DNA of 64,000 nucleotides from Megalobrama amblycephala (lineage: Eukaryota; Chordata; Actinopteri; Cypriniformes; Xenocyprididae). Positions 58,258 to 64,000 of this stretch are shown piece after piece; the stretch's first letter is position 1; each line of letters starts with the position of its first letter. The stretch is from contig NC_063063.1 in assembly GCF_018812025.1 (NCBI RefSeq), positions 2,949,672-3,013,671 on the forward strand, written 5' to 3'. The translations under genes were made by a program, and so were the position numbers. The notes beneath the pieces were generated by a model. It was not told the DNA's origin and did no database searches. It worked only from the letters and a program-made list of their open reading frames with translations.

Positions 58258-58951
58258 ATTTATAAAAGGTAATAAATTTGGTTTGCAGATTTCTTTTTAT
58301 GTAGGCCCATATGGTAAGTATATAGTACAGTAGGCTAATAGCCTATAGTTTTCTGTTAAAGGTGCACTTTATAATATTTTTGTTCAAAATTAACAAAATT
58401 TAATAATGACAATGCCTGATCAACACTTCTTCCAAAACATTGTTTTGTCTTGCCCTGATTCACTGTGTGCCTTTTATAAGCATTTATATTTTAGACCGGG
58501 TGGGATGGTTTTCGCGGGAAATTGCGTGCATTTGTCACTTGCCTGTCATATCCGTAATATAGAAAAGTTGCTCCGGCAAGGTTGGAAAGGCATGGGGCAG
58601 CTAAATCTCGAAATCACCCGTTTTAAACAAACGCCGAACAGAGGAAAGTCTGCTGGCAAAAACAGAATGTGACAGAGCTCCTGATAAACCCAAAACTGGC
58701 TCGACTTTTTGGACGTGGTGAGAACTGAGGGATTTGAAAAGTTAAAGCGAAAAGGAGATGGCTTTTTTGTTACTCAACAGGTGAGTAAGTTACTTTTATT
58801 GAACAGATAGATCACCATATAGCGCTCTAACAGTTCATTGTAAAGCATTATCTTGTGAAGATCATTTCATTATGGTTTTAGCGATGTGCTGGAATTTATT
58901 TTCAAGGAAGTACAATGTCTTTTAATGGGTGAAGCTAGTTATATATCTTAA
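58258..58951. mobile_element. TTAAAGGTGCAC element, right end not found
   Basis: TTAA followed by AGGTGCACTTTATAATATTTTTG at 58356-58382 is the left end of another TTAAAGG-type element. The matching right end is not visible before the next element at 58952. Inside, ATGGCTTTTTTGTTACTCAACAG|GTGAGT at 58758 looks like a short exon but is probably part of the repeat. The ORF at 58406-58672 has no recognised domain. Confidence 0.45.
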
Positions 58952-60625
58952 AGGTGCAGTAGGTGTTCTGGGAAAATGCTAACTTTAGCCTGCTAGCACA
59001 AATCGCCGTCCAAAGCCACGCCTCCTCCAAAATACATGAACGCGCACAGACCTGAAGCGAGACGACCAGAAACAACATTATTGGATTACATTGTCATTCA
59101 CTGGTGAGAACACTTTACAGAACAGTCAATAATAGTACTACAATAACGAACGTAAACATGGATGCTGGACATTTTTGACATGACAACTGATGAAAAACTA
59201 GGAGCATTGAGCACAAAATAAACCACATCACTGTCTTTATAACGGAAAGGTGATAGTGCCCTTGCGAAAAAGAAGCGCACTTAATTGTATTGAAAGTGTA
59301 CTTTGTGTGTACTTCAAATATTAAAGTATACTTTTTAAAAAGTGCACTTGCAGATAATATAATATAATTAAAATTAAAGGTCACTTAAGTGTACTTAAAT
59401 AGAATATACTTTAATGACAATATTTATTACATTTAATTCACACTTAAGTGTATTGATAACTAATATTAAAATATATTTTAGTTCACATTAATTGCTTGTT
59501 AGTACATTGGGCAGTGCACTTCAACTATATTTTAAAGATACTAGAAGCAATTACGAAGGTTATCATAAAGTTGTATTAAAGTCTCACTTAAGTTGTTCAA
59601 AAAAATCACTCAAAAGTTCAACTTGTTGCATTTAATATGAACTTAATCTGTGATACATTTGAAATTAATTACAAATAGAATGCACTTAAGCGATGAAAAC
59701 ATTACATTTAATTCACACTTAAGTGTGTTCTTTTAAAGTATATTATTTGTGCAATAAGTACACTTTATAAAAGTATACTAAAGTGCACTTTTTTTTCACA
59801 AGGGTGATATCAAGCGAAGGAACAACACAAAACTGTCTTTCGTGCTAATGACGGCATGCTCAATAACCGCAGGGACGCTGAGGGTATTTTCATTGGTGGA
59901 AACGAGACGTTTTACTCATTGTTTGTAACAAGACTCAAAAGCAAATGGTCGAAACATCTGGTGGTGGTGGCCTTATGAATCCATGCGCCGAAGGTGTGGA
60001 TATTGTAGTTTATTCATAACTTTGAAAACATAAACATAGTTCCCGATTAGATGCTGGGTGCTGAGTTACTTAAAGTTACACAAACTGCTTATGCTACATT
60101 AGGCGTTACTATCAAAACACGTCAATTATACCATGTACCTACCTGTCCAAAAGAAATACTGCAACCATGGCATCATCTTTCAGACCCTTTGACAAACACA
60201 GTTGTCTCCAGTGTGGAAAAGCAACGCCGATATTAATTCGGGGTTTTAGCTCTTTAATTGTCCAGCCTTTTTTCGTTTCTAAGACTGTCTGTCTTTTGGT
60301 CTATACTTTTCCAGTGCCACTTGTTGTCAGTTCAGAAGGAAAGTTAGGTTGTTGCTGTTCGCCTGTCATTCTTGCGCTGTTTTTGCACGGCGTACAAGAA
60401 ACGCGCTGAAGACGTATACGTCTGCGTGAACAGGCTGCGCAGTGGTATGCAAACACACACTGACCAACAGGAAACGAACATTTTATGGTCCTACACCTTC
60501 CACAGGTGATATAATTTATAAAAATACATTTAGACCGCTTAACATAGTGATTGCTATTAGGATTTGAGGAGACTTTCTACCAGCAAAACAAAAAATGTTT
60601 CTAAAGAGAATCTCCTATTGCACCT
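58952..60625. mobile_element. TTAA-flanked AGGTGCA transposon with nested MITE
   Basis: It starts AGGTGCAGTAGGTGTTCT and ends AGAATCTCCTATTGCACCT, with TTAA at 58948-58951 and 60626-60629. Its own interior is 58952-59258 and 59805-60625; a second element sits at 59259-59804. The ORFs at 60051-60409 have no recognised protein family. Confidence 0.8.
59259..59804. mobile_element. CCCTTGYGAAAAA MITE nested in the TTAA element
   Basis: The left end CCCTTGCGAAAAAGAAGCGCACTT pairs with the right end, whose reverse complement is CCCTTGTGAAAAAAAAGTGCACTT. Flanks TGATAGTG and TGATATCA share TGATA, a possible worn target duplication. The interior is rich in AAGTGTACTT and AGTATACTT palindromes. Confidence 0.8.
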
Positions 60626-60634
60626 TTAAGCCTA

Positions 60635-61099
60635 CCCAGGTGACAAAAGTACATTTCTATAATGTTCTTAGTGCTCTATTTTCGTGCACTAATTTTGTAC
60701 TTAATATACTAAAAATTCTTCTTTAGTACTTCTTAAGATCATCTTAAGATCATCTAAGTTTACTCAACTGTGCTATTTTGAGACACCATGAAATATGAGG
60801 TAAAATGTGCTTTTAATATACTATCTCTGTATTTAAAAAATGTATTTAGATACTATTTATAGCGCATAGTGTACTATAAATAGTATCTAAATAAATTTTT
60901 TTAAATACAGAGATAGTATATTAAAAGCACATTTTACTTCATATTTCATGCTGTCTCACTGTTGAGTACACTTAGATGTTCTTAAGATGATCTTAAGAAG
61001 TACTAAAGAAGAATTTTAGTATGTTAAGTACAAAATTAGTGTGCGAAATTAGAGCACTTTAAGAACATTATTGAAATGTACTTTTTTTTTTCACCTGGG
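60635..61099. mobile_element. CCCAGGTGACAAAAGTACATT palindromic MITE
   Basis: It starts CCCAGGTGACAAAAGTACATTTC and ends GAAATGTACTTTTTTTTTTCACCTGGG with TA on both sides. The arms (about 220 bases each) mirror through ATACTATTTATAGCGCATAG and TGTACTATAAATAGTATC at the centre, so nearly all of it can fold on itself. Confidence 0.82.
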
Positions 61100-61279
61100 T
61101 AGTAGTGAATGTTTTATGAGCAGTAGGATAATCACATTCATCCGCACAGTGATCTTCCGCAAAATGCATGCAGTTTTTTTTTTTTTTAAGCCGTGCACCT
61201 TTCACAATGGTTTCTAAATCCTTCCCAAACAATCTTGAGTAAATACAATGAACAAAAAAACCCAAAAAAAAACATGCAA

Positions 61280-62058
61280 ATTTGTTTATTTTTCACAAAA
61301 TTCACAGATAAATGAAATGTTCAGTTTAAATCTTTCCAAAACACTCAGACCAGAACTTTTTTTTTAAAGAACATAGTAAGAATTACTTCAAAACAGGCAA
61401 CAAAGTCAGTAACTCCAAAGATGGGATTAAAAATCTCAGACCAGAACTTCTTCATAATTTGTGATGATGTGCATTTTCAATCACATGGCATTTAAGGATG
61501 ATTGGCTCTATTCCTTCCTGTACGTGTACAAAGGTAAACCTTCTGAAGCATATGCCAGATGAGTAGCTCCTAGATTTGCTAGCCTGATTAAATGAACACT
61601 TATGTGGCATGAAAATATTTAGGCAGAGTGTTTCCATTACCAATTAACGTTACATCAGTGACTTTAAGAGTTGGCGACGGCATGACATTGTAGGCAAACT
61701 CTGGAATGAGTGCTCTGTGGTAAAGGATCAAATCAAATATATATAAAGTAAAAGTTCCCACATTTATTGACATTTTCATGTTGACAGTAATCTTGCCACA
61801 GAGAGCAAATGACACGATAGAGATGGTATAACCCGTCAATTGTCCTCCAGGTCAGGGTCAAGTTCACCTTTACCTGGGAACCTTCCTTACATAGTCATGT
61901 GTTCTGTTGAACAGCGTTGTCAAGATCTTTCTCTGTGGCGTTCTGCTCAGATGGAGTACTTAAGTTCCTGCTGCTGAGATGTTTTCATGCTGTTTGTACT
62001 TGAGAGGAAAAAGCGCTGAGGGTTTCGTGACCACATGTCAAGCAGGAGCTACTAGTCA
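61280..62058 (-). other. Possible 3'UTR of the candidate minus-strand gene
   Basis: This stretch is unique, free of recognised repeats, and on the minus strand ends with GTGAAAAATAAACAAATTTGCATG (AATAAA near 61285) followed by T- and G-rich sequence. An earlier AATAAA lies in GTCAATAAATGTGGG near 61765. The assignment depends on the exon at 62059-62151 being real. Confidence 0.3.
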
Positions 62059-62151
62059 TCAAGATATCTCCATAAGGGTCACGCTGCCATCATATATCGC
62101 TGATGGAGGGATGTTTGAGTTCTCTTGATACATCACATCCTCTTCCTTTAG
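62059..62151 (-). CDS. Candidate terminal coding exon of an unrecognised gene
   Basis: On the minus strand an acceptor-like ATCAACCACAACAG is followed by 30 codons and a TGA stop. The peptide reads LKEEDVMYQENSN and IPPSAIYDGSVTLMEIS: acidic, with two tyrosines in tail-like settings, as in cytoplasmic tails of membrane receptors, but I cannot name a family. About 780 bases after the stop look like a 3'UTR with possible AATAAA signals on the minus strand (for example near 61285 and 61760). No partner exon was found to the right, so it would have to lie beyond the window or be missed. The frame is open only for 36 codons, so chance is a real alternative. If real, the gene converges with rab26. 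Confidence 0.3.
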   Translation of the reverse strand, partial: LKEEDVMYQENSNIPPSAIYDGSVTLMEIS

Positions 62152-62529
62152 CTGTTGTGGTTGATAGGAATTTTGTTACAGGAAATTATTATTATTAAAT
62201 TACAGCATTTCTGTTCATGAAGATTCCTGTATAAATGCCCTCCTTGATGAGCTGTTATAGGAAAAATTCCAATTACACATTTGATGATTTTCAAATCTAC
62301 ATGTGACTGATAGTGATGACAGTCATATTTCAGTTGAACACAGGAGGGCAGTGTTGCCCAATAATCTCAATTGTACTTGAACTGCTACCTCTAATTTAAA
62401 ACAGGCCCAGATATACTGTAAGCAGTTGAAGTTGAAGATTTGAATGATTTGTCTGCTTTAGAGTAAAAGGTACTAAGGCATATTTAATTTTGTATATTAT
62501 ATATATATAGTAGATATAATAATAAATAC
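62152..62529. other. Unique sequence, no gene confirmed
   Basis: No repeat is recognised. On the minus strand it would be intron upstream of the candidate exon. No convincing exon was found. Confidence 0.35.
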
Positions 62530-62775
62530 ATCAGAAATGTTTCTTGAGCATTAAATTATCATATCAGAATGATTTCTGAAGGATCATGTGACACTGAAGA
62601 CTGGAGTAATGATGCTGAAAATTCAGCTTTGATCACAGGAATAAATTACAGTTTACAATATATTCACATAGAAAACAGCTATTTTAAATTGGAATAATAT
62701 TTCACAATATTACTGATTTTACAGTATTTTTGATCAAATAAATGCAGCCATGGTGAGCAGATCTTTCAAAAGTAT
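62530..62775 (+). mobile_element. Dispersed CCAAACTTTTG repeat, partial plus copy
   Basis: It contains TTTCTTGAGCATTAAATTATC, TCTGAAGGATCATGTGACACTG, GATGCTGAAAATTCAGCTTTG and AATATTTCACAATATTACTG in the standard order. The terminal CCAAACTTTTG block is missing; the copy ends close to a (TG)n tract. Confidence 0.7.
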
Positions 62776-62804
62776 TAAAAAAATCTTAAGTATATACCTG
62801 ACTG

Positions 62805-62805
<1 letters not shown>

Positions 62806-62873
<68 letters not shown>
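62806..62873. repeat. (TG)n microsatellite
   Basis: About 34 TG units. Confidence 0.93.
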
Positions 62874-62876
<3 letters not shown>

Positions 62877-63009
62877 GGTCGGTCAGGTTGGGTTTGATTA
62901 CAGTTAATCTTAACTCCAGATGTACTCTACCTAATGGTTTAGCACTGCTACACCTGTTTGGTTACATGAAATTAGAGTTTCTGTGGTGAAAAGAGAGGCT
63001 TATCTTCTT

Positions 63010-63010
<1 letters not shown>

Positions 63011-63041
<31 letters not shown>
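63011..63041. repeat. (CA)n microsatellite
   Basis: About 15 CA units, opposite in sense to the (TG)n tract 140 bases away, so the two tracts can pair with each other. Confidence 0.92.
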
Positions 63042-63043
<2 letters not shown>

Positions 63044-63477
63044 GTTTGCACGTGAGTAACTGACGCAAGGCACTTCACTAGCCCATCAAATCACATGAAA
63101 CAGCAGCACTTCTTGCTTCTGTAAGATACGACAGTGCTCAGCTTGCAAGCATTATTACTTTCTACAGTATTCAAAGTCCAAAATCTATCGTAATTGCTGA
63201 AAAGTTTGCTTTTCTGCATTTTCTGCATTTGGTGCAAACGTAAACTAGATGTGACATGCAAAACCATGTTTTTTATGCGCTTGCAAATAATAATTTTTCA
63301 TATCTTGTGCATTCTGTTTTTAATGCATTAAATGAATGTTTTATACCCATTTTTTGATGATGCATAAAGAGTAAACATGTTGCATGATATGATTCGGTGT
63401 GTGTCCTGTGTGTGTGCATGAGCCGTGTCACTTTGTCTGTCGGACTGCCGCTGGTTTGTTTATTTGCTCAGGTTAGC
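63042..63477. other. Unique sequence, no gene seen
   Basis: AT-rich, no recognised repeat or exon. Confidence 0.4.
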
Positions 63478-63523
63478 GAGGAGGAGGAGGAGGAGGAGGA
63501 GGAGGAGGAGGAGGAGGAGGAGG
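63478..63523. repeat. (GAG)n microsatellite
   Basis: About 15 GAG/AGG units. It produces the poly-Arg plus-strand and poly-Leu minus-strand ORFs, which are not genes. Confidence 0.92.
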
Positions 63524-63753
63524 TCTTTTGAGCACAGAGCGCTCCGTCTCCATAACACACCAGTGTTTGCTTTTCCTCTGATCACATGCACTTTGTTTTT
63601 ATTTCTCACACACACATGCGTGTTAAAGTCAGCGATTAGAAATGCAGAAAAAGATAAGAAAGGTCTTGCACGTTTCTTCTGCTCATATGTGTGTCCATCA
63701 CAAAATGTGAGAGGGATGCTGAGTGTATTCAATGAGTATAAAAGTGCTGCTTA

Positions 63754-64000
63754 AAGGGATAGTTCACAGAAAAATTGAAAATTATCCCATGATTTAGTCT
63801 CCCTCAAGCCATCCTAGGTGTAAATGACTATCTTCTTTCAGACGAACACAATCGGAGATATATTTAAAAATGTGCCAGCTCTTCCAAGCTTTATAATGGG
63901 AGTGAATGGGAGGTGTGATTTTGAAGCCCCAAAAAGCACATCCATCCATTATAAAAGTAATCCATACGGCTCCAGGGGGTTAATAAAGGCCTTCTGAAGT
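63754..64000 (+). mobile_element. AGGGATAGTTCAC MITE, cut by the window edge
   Basis: TTAAAGGGATAGTTCACAGAAAAATTG at 63752-63778 begins a member of the family seen at 52206 and 35948. The body (GACGAACACAATCGGAGATATAT, CCAGCTCTTCCAAGC, GGCTCCAGGGGGTTAATAAAGG) is typical of the longer version. The right end is outside the window. Confidence 0.7.

Noticed and set aside
58758..58786. ATGGCTTTTTTG... followed by GTGAGT, resembling a first coding exon
   Set aside because: It is within a TTAAAGGTGCAC-type repeat and has no matching downstream exon.
63425..63754. 109-codon ORF with poly-Arg and opposite poly-Leu ORF
   Set aside because: Both arise from a (GAG)n tract; no domain or splice support.

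Overview
The window looks like vertebrate nuclear DNA, most likely from a teleost and probably a cyprinid. The evidence is spliced GT-AG exons of a Rab GTPase, long AT-rich introns, many CA/TG/AT microsatellites, and dense short non-autonomous DNA transposons of kinds typical of zebrafish and carp genomes (TTAA-flanked elements ending AGG...CCT, hAT-type MITEs, Tc1/mariner remnants, a tRNA-derived SINE). Nothing prokaryotic is present. The species assignment is inference; only the repeat style supports it.

One gene dominates. The five 3'-most coding exons of a plus-strand rab26 orthologue lie at 8846-8898, 49392-49457, 49646-49702, 49928-50004 and 54677-54779. Together they encode about the last 118 residues: the beta-strand after switch II, the NKxD and SAK guanine-binding motifs, and the hypervariable tail with the C-terminal cysteine pair. 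The exons for the P-loop and the two switches lie to the left of the window, so 1-8845 is intron. One intron is 40.5 kb (8899-49391). The 3'UTR runs from 54780 to a polyadenylation signal at about 56047 or 56729. On the minus strand near the right edge there is a weaker candidate, a terminal coding exon at 62059-62151 with a long 3'UTR-like stretch to about 61280. It would lie tail-to-tail with rab26 and its family is not recognised.

Layout: 1-8845, intron with two AAGCTTGTTTCC-capped elements and an inverted GC-rich repeat. 8899-12640, intron with a TTAA-flanked element. 12660-15960, a 3.3 kb minisatellite with higher-order structure. 15960-25330, low-complexity DNA, a Tc1 copy carrying a transposase fragment with a TTAA element inside it, and a 1.5 kb mariner-type element that is itself a giant hairpin. 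25330-32060, mostly unique intron with AT and TTTATG arrays, short MITEs and candidate conserved noncoding blocks. 32778-41646, repeated CACTCTAAAAAATG-ended MITEs, head-to-head repeat pairs and a tandemly iterated SINE tail. 45600-48860, a TTAA element sitting inside a larger inverted repeat. 50005-54676, a short intron swollen by at least six insertions, three of them nested, including a solo-LTR-like piece with a lysine-tRNA-type primer site. 57160-64000, an ACAGTA-rich tandem repeat, further nested MITEs and microsatellites.

I found no CRISPR array, no intact transposase, no convincing RNA gene and no clearly new multi-gene system. The most unusual objects are structural: the 1.5 kb palindromic transposon, the 1.4 kb higher-order minisatellite and the nested-insertion intron.
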